DNA of 64,000 nucleotides, from assembly GCF_041381155.1 (NCBI RefSeq), contig NC_091135.1, positions 52,341,997 through 52,405,996 of the forward strand. The letters are read 5' to 3'. Of this stretch, positions 47,579 to 60,298 are shown piece by piece. The translations under genes were made by a program, and so were the position numbers. The stretch comes from Argopecten irradians. Lineage: Eukaryota > Mollusca > Bivalvia > Pectinida > Pectinidae. The notes below the pieces were generated by a model. That model searched no databases. It saw only the letters and a program-made list of their open reading frames with translations, and was not told where the DNA came from. Position 1 is the stretch's first letter; each line of letters starts with the position of its first letter.

Positions 47579-47673
47579 ATGGGATCCATGTATATGTCCG
47601 AACATATCCTTGACCAGAACCTTCTGACCACTGCTTATAAGGATTACTGGTGTTCCAGTGACGAAATCGAAGG
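47579..47673 (+). CDS. Alternative first coding exon a of the plus-strand gene
   Basis: ATG at 47579 preceded by an in-frame TAA. The 31 codons (MGSMYMSEHILDQNLLTTAY, then KDYWCSSDEIE) plus two bases end at GAAGG|GTTTGT, phase 2. Joined to exon 51656-51827 this makes a Gly codon and continues ACDGPLSPGS. The donor is GT but lacks the usual A at +3 and +4. Composition and the acidic, Tyr/Ser-rich peptide look coding. Together with exon b it suggests two promoters giving two N termini. Function not recognised. Confidence 0.45.
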
Positions 47674-50366
47674 GTTTGTATATTGAGTTTTCATGTTTTA
47701 ATTATTACATATAGTAGTATTGAGTAAAATTGTTTTATTTGGTAAAAACTTTAAACAACTATTGCGCTATCTTGATTTATTGAAACAAATATGAAATGTC
47801 ATCAGTGTCATATGATATTGGTTACGCCTACTTTCCATACTAGCTGTGATGTAAATTATTCTGTTTCTGTGGTTATCAATTGATCAAGAAAGCTTTACGG
47901 TTCTTACTAACGGTAGCTTGTATTTGTTATCTAGACTATAACAATATCGTTATTTACATAAGACAAAATAGTAACACCTATTTGGTGACCTTTATATCGA
48001 GTCTCTAATCTGACTTGACGTTGCGCATCATTTGGTTTTTGCTAATGATTTATGGTTTGTTTACTAACTATATGCTATTTCATGTGGTGAATGCGGCACT
48101 AAGATGCTCATACATATCTTAAAACTTTCCATTGATAGCATTCCATGGTGATATTTTATTTCCACTAAGTGACAATCGAATCGTTATCTATTTCAAGAAA
48201 TATCTAAATGTTAATCAGCAAATTGTGCACATATCCGAACAGGAAGTTCAGGTGTACTTTGTGCATTAGATTCATGGATATCAGTACTGACCTTAGAAAT
48301 TGATTTTGATTGCTCAATATATTGAATAACACGTACATTATACTTGGGTGTTATATTTACGGAAATACTGGGTCGTTCTTCAATGTATATGTCAAATGTA
48401 TTGCACGTTGTATAGATATAAATATAGAAGATTTCCAGTACAGGAACTACTAATAGTTCCTCTTCGCCGGACTCAAAGTATTAGTTATTGATTATATCAT
48501 ATTCCGGTTATAGAAGCCTCGTAGTTAAAAAGGATAACATGATTTTTTCCACTTTTTATCCAGTCTATTTTTAAAATGTTGTATGAACATCATTTAGTTC
48601 TTAACATAAGTGAAGAACTCAAAGGGCTAATGATATTAACTAAATATACATCGTTACCTTGTAACTACATCTATTACTATGTATAGACCCAGTGTATTCA
48701 CATTATGCAATCTTACTTTGTCAGTTGTTCTCGCGTAGCAAAATAGTATACAATGCAGCGGTTACGGGTTTTTTAATCGAATATTTGCAACAGAGTTTTG
48801 ATTTTAGAGTTCTAACCTGTACATTCGTAGTTTATTACTGGGTTCATATTCTGTAATAGGTATATTATGACATTCATCGTAAAATGAATTTGTAATCAAA
48901 TCACATCAAATCACATCATTTATAATGCAAACAAATGACGATACTATATAGCTTGATTTCAAGTACGTAAAACGGCCATCAGTCATTGTACAGTTGTATT
49001 GATTGATGACCAATCCTCAATACTTAAGTTATGGAGTTTGTAATATGGTACACTATTTAACCTCCTCCAGATGATTCATGACATTTCTTAAATGGGTAAC
49101 GACCACTAAAATCTGCTCCTCGATACCATATTATCCTATCATTACACTTAGTACTGGTTCAGGCCTAGTTCATAGAGATAACGATTGTAACAAACAACGC
49201 TATCTGTGCTCTAATCTCCTCAATAACAAACACTTGCTCTCAGGATTAGATACCTTAATTGCCTAATTAGATCGATGGCTGTCTGTCTGCATAGTCTGCT
49301 TTTTATTGATGCGTCGCGAATTCTTTAAAGTTTTAAAATTTCAATTGATAAGTGTAAAGTATAGCTTCTAGCGACACTTTAATCTCTTGTCTCGGTGATC
49401 CTAGCACTTTTGACGACATGTATAGCACCGGTCTTTTCATTAACTTATGGATAATGGTCTTTACATAACCCTCCGGAACAGATACACATCCAATTATGTA
49501 TCTATATTACCATTTCAATACTGAAAGGGGCTATGTTTCTAAGTTGTTTCTTTAAGTTCAAGTCAAAGAAACAACATTTATGTTAGTGAAGCAAACAAAC
49601 TTTGGTTCTCCTTCTTATATTCACATGTGATACTTTTATAAAAGATTTTCAGAAATCTTTCTATTGGACGGAGAGATTGATTGCCCTGTAATACAGTGAC
49701 ATACTTCAGTTTGTAATATATATTATGAGTGTATGAATATATGCTCGTTGTCGTGAGTATTGTTATTTTAAATGTTTGCGAAGGGGAGTTATATTAGTAG
49801 GTATTATACAAATACCTTGGCATTCATGTTTGTGGGGTATATGTGTTAGTCTCGTGGATATATGCTATAGTTGATTTGGAATATTCAGAAGTAGTAAGTT
49901 TTATGTTTATGATTTTTTTTCCAATTGCTATTCTGTTCTTGAAAGCTTCCGACGCTGACGAATGGTGTTAGTGTTAATACGTGTGATGTGGGTAGAGGTT
50001 CGTATGTGCATTTTAAGTTTCTAATGTATTAGGGTTATCGATGATTTTTCTGATATCTGTCTTCGAAGATTTTCAGTAGTGTGTAGATGATGAGATAAAA
50101 AAGAATTCATCTTGTGTTGATGCTTAGTATGATAAAAAAGAATACATGGTTTGTATTTTCCTTACTATATTGGGAATTCTGCTGTATTATCCACATTTTA
50201 TTGTACATATGATTGATTACTTTCGATTTATTGAATGCTCTCTCTGATACCAGAAACAATAAGGTTTTTATATCACCATTTCTTTAATTAATTTTGAATT
50301 ATGAAAATTCAAATTCTATCTAATCATATATATATAATTATATACATATATAATACACATAATTAC
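47674..50366 (+). other. Intron 1, first part
   Basis: AT-rich intronic sequence. No exon or RNA gene supported. Confidence 0.35.
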
Positions 50367-50711
50367 TTAAAGTGAATAGTCGGGCAAAGAAAACCAGTCT
50401 AAATGCGTTCATTGGCCTTTCAAAAGTTCTCACATATTAATACGACGGTCAAGTTCTGCTTAGTTTCCCAGTTCTGACCATTAAAGTAAAGAAAAGTTGA
50501 AAGCATTGAAAGCGAGGCTGCGTGGAAATGTAACCACGGACATAGTGAGCCGGGAGGACGTTTTAGAATTTCCATACTTTAAATTAATTTCTTCGTACGC
50601 AGACAGATTTTGACGAGAGATTTTATTTTTCCATTTCATAAGAAATTATACTGGATACATTAACCTCATTTTTACCGACTTTAGCCATCCTTGCCCGACT
50701 GTTCACTTTAA
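50367..50711. mobile_element. TTAA-flanked MITE, family 3
   Basis: A 345-bp element with TTAA at both ends and inverted termini AGTGAATAGTCGGGCAA / AGTGAACAGTCGGGCAA (16 of 17 identical). Non-coding. It sits in intron 1 of the plus-strand gene. Probably Kolobok/T2-like by its TTAAAG start; piggyBac is the alternative. Confidence 0.75.
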
Positions 50712-51655
50712 ATAGCTTGTTAATGAGCATTCCACAAATGATAATTGGTTTTTATATATACATACGATAAGAATATAATTAATGCTTGAAGAAAGTTTCA
50801 GATCCCTAAATCTATAGTTATGTGATTATTGTATTAATATGACCCTATATATGGCAAGGAATTCAAAAAGGTTATCCATTGTTTGATCTGGGTCACGCAG
50901 GCCGGAGTGGCTGTTTAACGAGGAGAAATAAAATGTATCCAAATAGTTATTAATCTTTCCTGTATCAGATATATAGGATACTTACCTAAACCAACATAGG
51001 TTTACTTAGCCAACCGATTATTAACAATGGGTTTTACAAGTGAGTGGTGTGTATATTGAGTTACGGTAGCAGTAATAGTGCTATATCAAATACTTTTACA
51101 ATGGACAATATCAAAGTATACTCAACGCGTGTGCGGTTTGTTCTGGCTAAATAATGATTAATTGTTCGGACCTTGTTATAGAATTGTGGACTGGGTTATT
51201 TGATATGGGACAACATTGTACTTGACATTTCATTGTTACTATAGGTGAAAACGTTTTTGGACGAAGGTAGCGAACAAATAACATATTGAGCTACAATAAC
51301 TTAATAGTGTATAACAGTTATTGTTATTGCTGTGATGTAAGAATAATTGGACCAAACTGCTACATCTGGAATATCCGTGGTCGATTTATCATTGAGATTT
51401 AGAATTATTGTTTTCCTTTGGTGCATGAATTATATCAAAATGACCTTGTTAATTGGGAGAACATTCATGTGGAAAAAAATAGGAAGATGAAAAAGACAGA
51501 TTTGCATCTGCCTTGCACATTTTCTTCGCTAAGTAAACGCTGGACTTTTTCATACTAACAAATGAGAATGTGGCCTTGCATGACTTCTAGTTGTGTTCGA
51601 CACATGTCATTAAGATGAGTCAAAGTATGTTAATATACCGTCTTTTGAAAAACAG
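50712..51655 (+). other. Intron 1, last part
   Basis: Ends with TCTTTTGAAAAACAG, a modest acceptor. An ATG at 51615 is in frame with exon 2 and could serve as a further start if transcription began locally. Confidence 0.35.
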
Positions 51656-51827
51656 GGCTTGTGATGGTCCCCTGTCCCCTGGGTCAGGACGGACCCGGAT
51701 CCGGAAACTAGCGGACAGTGATATCGTATGTCTGTCTAACCTAAAGGATTCCGGCTATACCGTACCCCTGGGGATCACAAAGAACGACAACATGGTGACC
51801 ACGAGCAGCTTCGCCAAACTCGACAAG
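51656..51827 (+). CDS. Exon 2 of the plus-strand gene, unknown family
   Basis: 172 nt: one base completing a codon, then 57 codons from ACDGPLSPGSGRTRIRKLAD through TVPLGITKNDN to SSFAKLDK. It ends at a near-perfect donor ACAAG|GTAAGTAAG in phase 0. G+C is well above the intronic background, with C/G-ending codons. The peptide starts with a Pro/Gly/Arg stretch and becomes Thr/Ser/Asp-rich; there is no signal peptide or membrane segment. Two or three candidate first exons upstream all present the phase it needs. I do not recognise the protein; a regulatory N-terminal region of a larger protein is the best guess. Confidence 0.65.
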
Positions 51828-54800
51828 GTAAGTAAGCTATAAACTAGGGAAGTTAACTGATGCTGGTATTCACTTAAAAGATTGTGAAATTGCGTGTTAG
51901 TTCAATAATTCAGCTTCGCCAACTTCGATAAGGTAATCAAGGTATAAACTAGAAAAAAGATATTGAAAGTAACTGAAGCCATAAAATCCGTAGGTCTCAT
52001 ATTTTGGAATGTAAAATCGCTTCAATGAAAATAAATCAAGGTAATAAAATTTTTACAATGTTATGATTGATATTCGTCTCGCTGTTACGTTTGGCTGTTT
52101 TCATATGAATTAAATCATGCTTGAAAAAAATGGCTTCTTGAAGTAATAATTTGTGTCTATTTTGATATCAAGTATATTTGCGTTACAAACTAGAGTTATA
52201 ATTGACAAAAAAGTTAGTATTTTTCTCATCGCAATACACGTTCACGCATGCACTTTTTAATAATATTGGAATTGTAAATCATCTACGGTTATAGCAGGGC
52301 GTTTTGTTTAAGTGTTCCCGTCATAATGCGACGAAACTTCATGTTGGCTACACATGTAGGTAAATACAAAACATACAGATTAGATTATGAGTAGGTACTT
52401 TGGGATTCTTAGCTGACTATACCTGTGTAAAACAAAGATCTATTGTTGCTTCGATGACGGATTAAAATCTTTTGAAATAAAAAAAAAGACATTACTTTTT
52501 AATGCATCTCAATAAGCATTAAGATCATTGTAACGCCTTCAAAACAACTATAAACAACAGATTTTATAACCGTTCTTGAATAAGTGGCATGTCTTTTAAA
52601 ACTATTTGAATGATTTTATTAAAACAAAATATAAATCACTATTATATTGATCCAAAAACTAATAGAAAATATGTAGACATGTAAAAAGCACGTAAAGTAA
52701 AAGTAACGTGTATGTTTGAGGGTAATTGATCACGGCTTTAGTCTATAAATCTGTAGGCCAATTCTTTATACAAATATGTCCCAGTCCGTATAGCTCTTGT
52801 TATCTGATGACAAGGCAGGTTCAAATCCCCGTAATAAAGTACATTACTATAAATCAATATGATAATTACATAAAAAATACATTTTATCCTTTTAAAAGAT
52901 AAACTTAACATTATTGTTACAACGTAATGTCCACCTCAGCAAACTCTGATGTGAAAGAACGTTAATACATACAGGAATTTTATTAATCTAAAACGGAAGG
53001 ATTAGTATAAATCAATGAATAATTAACCTGTAAATGTTTGTGAAGTATGTAAGTATGTTTATAGCCCTAATCTGGGATACTTATTACTTATATGTGACGT
53101 AGGAATGGGCATAAGTGTTATTGTATTAAACATTTATATGTATCTGTGATGTCATTATAACTGCATGTCACTGTAGGCAAACAAACTCCGCTAAACTAAA
53201 ACCGTGTTGTTTTGGCTATTCAAACCTTCGATTTATTAATAAGTTAAATATTTTATCATTGTATTCTTTATGTTTATGTTAGCAGTTGAAGTTTTTGGAT
53301 GAGGAATATTTGATTATCAAAGAAACGTAACATTATTGTAAACTTCCGTAAATACCCCGCACTTATCATCGTGACAGGTGTTGATTGTGACGGTGAAATT
53401 GACACAGGCTTCAAAATACGCAGACTGATGCAGACTGCATGGATTTGCTCTTGATATCAAACAATACGTGTATTTGCGGCCATTACTACCATATGTATGG
53501 CGGAGATGTCCCATTTACGATTGAGAGAGCACTTGTTTTCTTTGTACTGGTTCATTTGGACTTTAATTCAAGTATTAGATGAATATAACTTTAAGAACAC
53601 TTCTAACTCTACTCCTCTTTCAAACAGTGAAAACTTCTTAATCTCTTTATAATCTTATAAATTTAAACTGCTACATTTATAAGTTTAATTAATTTGAAAA
53701 AAATGCCGTTCATACATATTTGTATCAAAACAATACTTTTTTATTTGAGATGCACTTAATTCAGATTAAAACAGACAAAAATAGTTGTTTCTCAAAGTTT
53801 TTTCCCTCTGTGGTTTTATTCTTTTTAAAAGTAATAAGATAACATAGCAACGGCAATTTGGTACATTGAAAGGAATAAAGTCAAAACTCTTTATTGATTA
53901 TTTATCTATTTAGCGTATAAACTACACACCAGATATTATGTCAAAGCTACCAAACCTAACACTTTACCCATAGATAGAACGACACGCGAACCCTGCCGGG
54001 ACCAGAGCCTGCGAATAGGATATCAATAATTGCATATCAGTATGATGTCAGTAATTGGTATTTGTTAATTAACTTGTAAACATCAAGGTATGCATATGTC
54101 CACCCACCCCATTAGAGATAAGGCACATGCTAACAAGATATATTCAATTAATATTTCTATTATCTCTCATAGAATACTATACTCGGTTCTGAACTTCGGC
54201 CGAAATATTCAGTTTGGTAATACATTTGTAAATCAATGAGAAACATTCAGATATAAATTACTGTCACGAATGCTATTTATTAATTTTGACGCATAGCCAT
54301 CCAACATAACCACGCGTTTTGATTATATTTCATTAAGTATTTAAAGAAAAAAATATTAAGGTTTTAGTGTTTCTTAAGGAATAAGGAATAGAAGATTGAA
54401 TACATTTTAGTTTGGTAATGCACAGAGATTTAGTGCTTCGTTTGATGATTTTTTTCGAGTTGTCTCCCTTTAACATGCAACGGTAGACATTAGAATAACT
54501 TCACTCTACTATCTATAGTATAACTTACATTGCTAAGGCTCTGAGAGCTCAGAGAACTGAACAAGCAAACACAGAGAGTCAAAATAAATCGTAATATTAA
54601 TACATTTTTGTTTTATTTTAATATTGTATCATACTGAGAAAACTCGTTGATGAAGTGAGGAAATTTGTTTGCATCTGGTTCCAGTTTCATCAACGTCTAA
54701 TAACTTAAAGGAAGTTCCCTAACTTAAAATCATCTACAAGCATTACAAATATCTTAAGGGATATTGATTTCTCATCTTTTGTCATGCTTTCCTATGGAGA

Positions 54801-57800
54801 ATTTCATGTTCAAAGTTTCCTTAAGTTAATAAATATCGATAAATCTGAGCCCATGTTTTTTCTGTGTTTGGCTGTACTTAAGCTTGCCATTAACTGCTTA
54901 AAACACACTTAACTGGACGAAATAATACTTGTAGTATAAATGTCACGGTACAAGATGACTTTTGTCGAGTATTACAAGTTACCAACATTTACTAAACATA
55001 AAACATGTACTTAGAGATATTCAAGTGAAATTTCTGCAAGACTGGCATACGAACAATTTATCATGATACAACTTACCCCCGTCGTCTCGTTATATCTGCC
55101 TATGGAAGAAAAAAAATGAATAACAACGTGAAAAACTTTGGATATGATTAATTGAACCAAGATATATTTTAGCAGTGAACCTGATTTGAACTCTTAAAGT
55201 CTACTTTAAAGCCAGGAATTAGTGGGCTATGTTTTACTAAAATGTATTAACACCACATACGAGGTATTTCTCATAATAAATGACTTTTCGAGTCCACAAG
55301 GGCAAGGATTATTTTAAGCCCTTATACGTATAACGGTATTGATTTAGGGTTTTAATATTGGCTGATTCTATCACGACGGCGTAATTGATTCCCTGTGATC
55401 ACTACCTTAGATATATCCCTAATCTATCCTTTAATGCAAGATAGATGCACGTGCAGCCTAAGGATTTATTTTTTCGTTGTATTTGTGTTGTTAGGGGATG
55501 TTGTGGAAACCATTATGACAGTAGATATCAGTATGAAATATTATATTCTAAAGCCAACGTCTTAAGAACATTATCAGCTTAAAGAGAAATCTAATTGAAA
55601 GATTAATAGTTTCTCATTGAAACTATTCCACCAAAAATGACTTCGATCATGTTTATTATATATTGCCAATAAATTCCATTATGACTGAAATCCATTTTTA
55701 TGATTAGTTTGAGGATAATTATGTAAGATCTTTAATCTCGTTAAGATGACAAATCTTTGTAAAGTTGTGTCCAGTTGTAATCCAGGTCGCTCTCCGACCA
55801 CATATAAAAGACGGGTAGCTAGCGATCACGGTTTATTCTTTGTTTTATATACACTATTGTGGGACTCGTAGGTACTCATAATTGATTGATAATTAATAAC
55901 ATATTTAATTAACGGCGTACCTGTTGATTTGCTAAAAATTCAAAATATCAAACGAAAATAGGACAATGTGTCTGAAGATCTGCCTGTGATATATTGGCGT
56001 GCTGCAATAGGTTTGCACTCAATGAATGTTTTCGCACTCAAAACGGAATAACAGGGCATGTAAAGATGTAAGTAGTCCGTGTTAAGTGAATATTGATTTC
56101 TAGAGGACCTGCATTTATCTGAAATGTCATGTGATAGTAATACGGAATAAGGTGGAATATTTCAATTGTTAACGGGACTCACCATCATAAACAAGTAAGT
56201 AAAGAATTATTTGGAAGAATTCGAGAAAATGAGCCAAACTATCTCTTTTATCACATTGTTAATGTTCCCTTGTTATAAGGTATATTTAATGATTTGAAGA
56301 AACACATCTTGTTTACATGTAGTAAGAGAAATAAATGTACTGATATTTTCAGTTTCAAGTCATGCAAACCGTAAATTTTCATTTACTACGATAAATTTAA
56401 TGTAAAATCATAGAACTGTCTGACTGATGTATTTCTTCTTCCTTCTCATCCGTATTTTACTATTTCCTGTAATTTGATCTGTCCTATTCGGTCCACCCTT
56501 TAATTACTTTTTCATCATAATGACCAACAAAAATAAAATCGAAAACCAAAACCATTATCACCCTTCTTGATCGTTTATACATTATCAGAATTCTTAAGAA
56601 ATGTTGTCTTTTCTTCATCGTACCTTATATAAGTTTGAAATTTAATGTTTTATTATGTTAACGTTCTTTTTTCTGAATGTTTTATCAATGTTCGTCGTGT
56701 TATATAGAAATCACATAATCTATCTATAAACATTTAATCGCTGAGATGTCTATTGAGTGTAAATTATTGATGTTATATTTTTCACTCCGATGGATCTAGA
56801 TATATTTGTATGTGTAAACATGGTCGTAATTGGTTTTTAAAAGGAGCTTGTATACCTATACATCAAAGCCCATCAAATCCATATTTGTACCAATCAAACG
56901 CGTAGACGATATTACGAGGATGCACATATTCTGAATAAAGGCTATGGTAATACCTTTGAAGGCTTTACAATATCTGGAAAGGAATGTGATAACAGTTTCC
57001 ACCATAACATTTTAAGGTTTTTGATGTTTTGAATATTTATAGCAGGAAGAAATAAAGTATGCAGTGTATACACGTATATCGTTTTGATTAATCATGAGGA
57101 AAAATCTAAAATATGTATACTTAGTTCAGTATCATATATTTTTACCATTTGTTTTTTACGGTATTCATGAAAATATTAACTTCGTCATATGTGAAGTGTC
57201 AATTTACATTAGATTTTAATTATTCTATTTTTTTAATTTGTGAAGTGTCAATTTACATTAGATTTTAATTATTCTACTTTTTAATTTGTTAAAATGCGAC
57301 GTTTTTAATTTAATGTTAAGATTTTTGAATATCCGGAAACAATATTTTGATCGATACCATTCAAAGGCTTTAATTTCACGCGGATGTGTTATCCTTGCTA
57401 TAGTAACAGACAGAACAGGCATTATTTCACTACAGTCTATTATATCGCCGAGAACTTATCGGAAACTTAATTAGACAGTTAAAAGTCCTTCACACTTGTG
57501 TTCAAACACTATAGAGATTTAGGCCGACCTTGTTAATTTCAGTGGTAGGAATTTTCTATTGAATAAAGAAGACATTTTGGGAGTAGCGTTCTACCTAAAG
57601 GTTATTAGATTTACATGTGAAGTGACTGATTAAAGGATCTACGAGTATTTGTACTCGACTGATTATACATTCATATCCATATGGTAAACATATCGGGCTG
57701 ATTATCACTCATTCCTATTGGACTTCATAACGTCAAAGAAATATCAAAAGACCCCTGAAAGAAATTATGCATATTCATCCCTTATTGACACCTTGGTTTC

Positions 57801-59290
57801 ATATTTGTCCTTGTAGTTTTTCTTTTGTTTGTAGCATAATACTTAAAAACAGTAATCGAATTGATTACCACATCAAGTATCGAACTGTCCATATACACCA
57901 ATGTGTGAAGAAAGAATGGTGTTATCGATAAAAGGTGTTGGAGTAAAAGTTTGGGTCGATTGAATATATATTTAAATGCCATCTATCACGTTTGAATAAA
58001 ACTGGTATAAATAGAGGAATAAGGTCGATCGATAGATTGCTAACTCTGCCATATATTTATTTCCATATGGGGTAGATAATGATTATTCTATCTAACGTTT
58101 ATATCTGTGGAAGGTTGGCTTGCCCTGACACCACTCTACATGTGTAATGGGACCAACATGGACAACTTCGTCCCTTCATGCAACACAATATCGGAGGTTA
58201 AGAGGACCAATATCTACTCGTGCTGAGAAATAGATATGATTCATAGAAATGTTTCCTTCGTGATATGTTTTAGAAACTGTTGAAGAAATTCACAAATTAC
58301 TTTGTACCACGATACTTATGTGTTATGTGGTGATGTGTGGCATAAGCAATAATAGACGGTTTTGTCAACAAAGTTGATTCCATGTTGATGGACTCTGGTA
58401 TATCGAAGAACACGACATTTTCCTTAGACCAGGATTTCTGTAAAATACATCACGAAACGAACAAGATTTCTGTTCAATATAAGCAAATAATATATGAACA
58501 TATATACTTGTTGAAGATATTATTTACTACATTGAAGAAGTTCTATGGAGAGCAATCAATTCGGTGTTTGCTCTAAATAAACCTGTTTTCATTTGGATAC
58601 ATCCTGAGATATAAAGGAATAATAATGTTTCAAGAGAACACATTTGGCATCAATGTGGTCATTATAACGTGTTTTACATGAACAGCCTTTGGGAGATATA
58701 GATTTGATTTAAAATAATGCCGGCAAAGTTTAGGACGATGCTTTGTACTTGAGACGGATTGCAACTTGATAAAAGATTCAATTACTTTTGAAAGAACTTT
58801 TTGCGTTTTAAACAACTACTTCGTTGAGATGATGAACAACTTCCCAGGAGGCATAACGCCGGCAGAGTATATTCGCTTTGTATGTTTTGCTTGTTATCAA
58901 TTGCCGTAACAATGTTTTGAATTGTATCAAAGCTGATAGTAGTACTACAATATAAACTATATTGTGTTCTTATGATATCCATTTCCTAGTGAAGCAGCCA
59001 CTATTAATGGTGCAATTGCATAGATTCATACGCCGAAGCAGTCAAAATAACTCTCAAATGCATTTTAGTTTACATATGTAGTGAAAATATGTAAAACATG
59101 TATTTTGTCTTCAAACTTGATATATTTCTATATTCATAATGATAGAAGATGACTTTTCATTGAACGTTTATTTATGTTTTATGTCTATGCAACTTTAAGA
59201 AATTTTTCAGCGTAATAAGACAACCTGCCTTTCAGTGACATATCAGGCGCGTTATTGATGCTTATACTATCAATGTTTTCCGTTTTATAG
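51828..59290 (+). other. Intron 2 (7.46 kb)
   Basis: Bounded by GTAAGT and TTTTCCGTTTTATAG. No exon supported inside. A 49-bp unit is tandemly duplicated at 57190-57287 (GTGAAGTGTCAATTTACATT in both). A minus-strand frame at 53317-53514 (65 codons, five Cys) has a somewhat raised G+C but no signal peptide or match. Confidence 0.5.
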
Positions 59291-59384
59291 ACTACACTGC
59301 AAGTCCTAGGGTGGTCATCTGGTGCCCTTGATGCTAATGACGAAATGACTGGGGAGGAGAACAATGAGAAGAACGACAAGGACA
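59291..59384 (+). CDS. Exon 3 of the plus-strand gene
   Basis: 94 nt between a good acceptor (GTTTTCCGTTTTATAG) and donor GGACA|GTAAGT. It enters in phase 0, as exon 2 leaves, and reads TTLQVLGWSSGALDANDEM, then T-G-E-E-N-N-E-K-N-D-K-D, leaving phase 1. The second half is strongly acidic and hydrophilic, consistent with a disordered linker. With exons a or b the encoded N-terminal region is about 119-125 residues. The next exon lies beyond the window or was not recognised. Confidence 0.65.
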
Positions 59385-59718
59385 GTAAGTACTCGATATC
59401 AATCAACTTATTTGAATAGTATCATAGTTCAGTATAAAAATTGTGTACTTCACATTGTTTTCGAATTCATTATATCAGTTAGGATTATTTTCCAAATTAT
59501 TGAATTATGAGGTTTACGAACTATTTTTTTCCATCCACATTGTAGGTATTTTGTTTGATCCTTTCTCTATTTTAGTGACTTTCAATACGTTTGACTCTGA
59601 ACTACTCATGACCCCTGTAAGGACGACAAAACCATGTATTTTGTGATGTTGATTTGAAAATGTGTCTTCCATACTCGGGTTTTCTGTAACCCATTTTAGG
59701 TGATGTTTTCTTTACTTT
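59385..59718 (+). other. Start of intron 3
   Basis: Non-coding; leads into a minisatellite. Confidence 0.35.
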
Positions 59719-60298
59719 GTATGTATCGTAGTGCGATGTCAGGGTTACGTGGCCATCTCTGTATATAGTATTATCGTAGTGTGATGTAGGGGTTACGTGG
59801 CCACCTCTATACTTAGTGTGATGTAGGGGTTACGTGGCCACCTCTATACTTAGTTTCTATCGTAGTACGATGTCAGGGTTACGTGGCCACCTCTATACTT
59901 AGTATGTATCGTAGTACGATGTCAGGGTTACGTGGCCACCTCTGTACTTAGTTTGTATCGTAGTGTGATGTCAGGGTTACGTGGCCACCTCTATACTTAG
60001 TATGTATCGTATGTAGTGTTATGTCAGTGGATGTCAGGGTTACGTGGCCACCTCTATACTTAGTATGTATCGTAGTGTGATGTCAGGGTTACGTGGCCAC
60101 CTCTATACTTAGTATGTATCGTAGTGTGATGTCAGGGTTACGTGGCCACCTCTATACTTAGTATGTATCGTAGTGTGATGTCAGGGTTACGTGACCACCT
60201 CTATACTTAGTATGTATCGTAGTGTGATGTCAGGGTTACGTGGCCACCTCTGTACTTCGTATGTATCGTAGTGTGATGTCGGGGTTACGTGGCCACTT
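59719..60298 (+). repeat. 49-bp intronic minisatellite, about 12 copies
   Basis: The unit is GTATGTATCGTAGTGTGATG, TCAGGGTTACGTGGCCACCT, CTATACTTA. Copies differ by a few bases; one early unit is shortened and one near 60010 carries a short insertion. Each copy keeps GTTACGTGGCC, with an ACGTG core. Confidence 0.95.

Noticed and set aside
52788-52820. tRNA-like box B (GGTTCAAATCCC) with TAGCTC upstream
   Set aside because: Spacing between the boxes is far too short and no cloverleaf stems pair; at most a SINE scrap.
53317-53514. 65-codon Cys-containing minus-strand frame
   Set aside because: No signal peptide, splice sites or homology that I can see; left as a note within intron 2.
54699-54830. 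TAACTTAAAGGAA and its near-inverse enclosing 130 bp
   Set aside because: Only about 12 imperfect bases pair and the ends do not line up on a target duplication, so it is not called a MITE.
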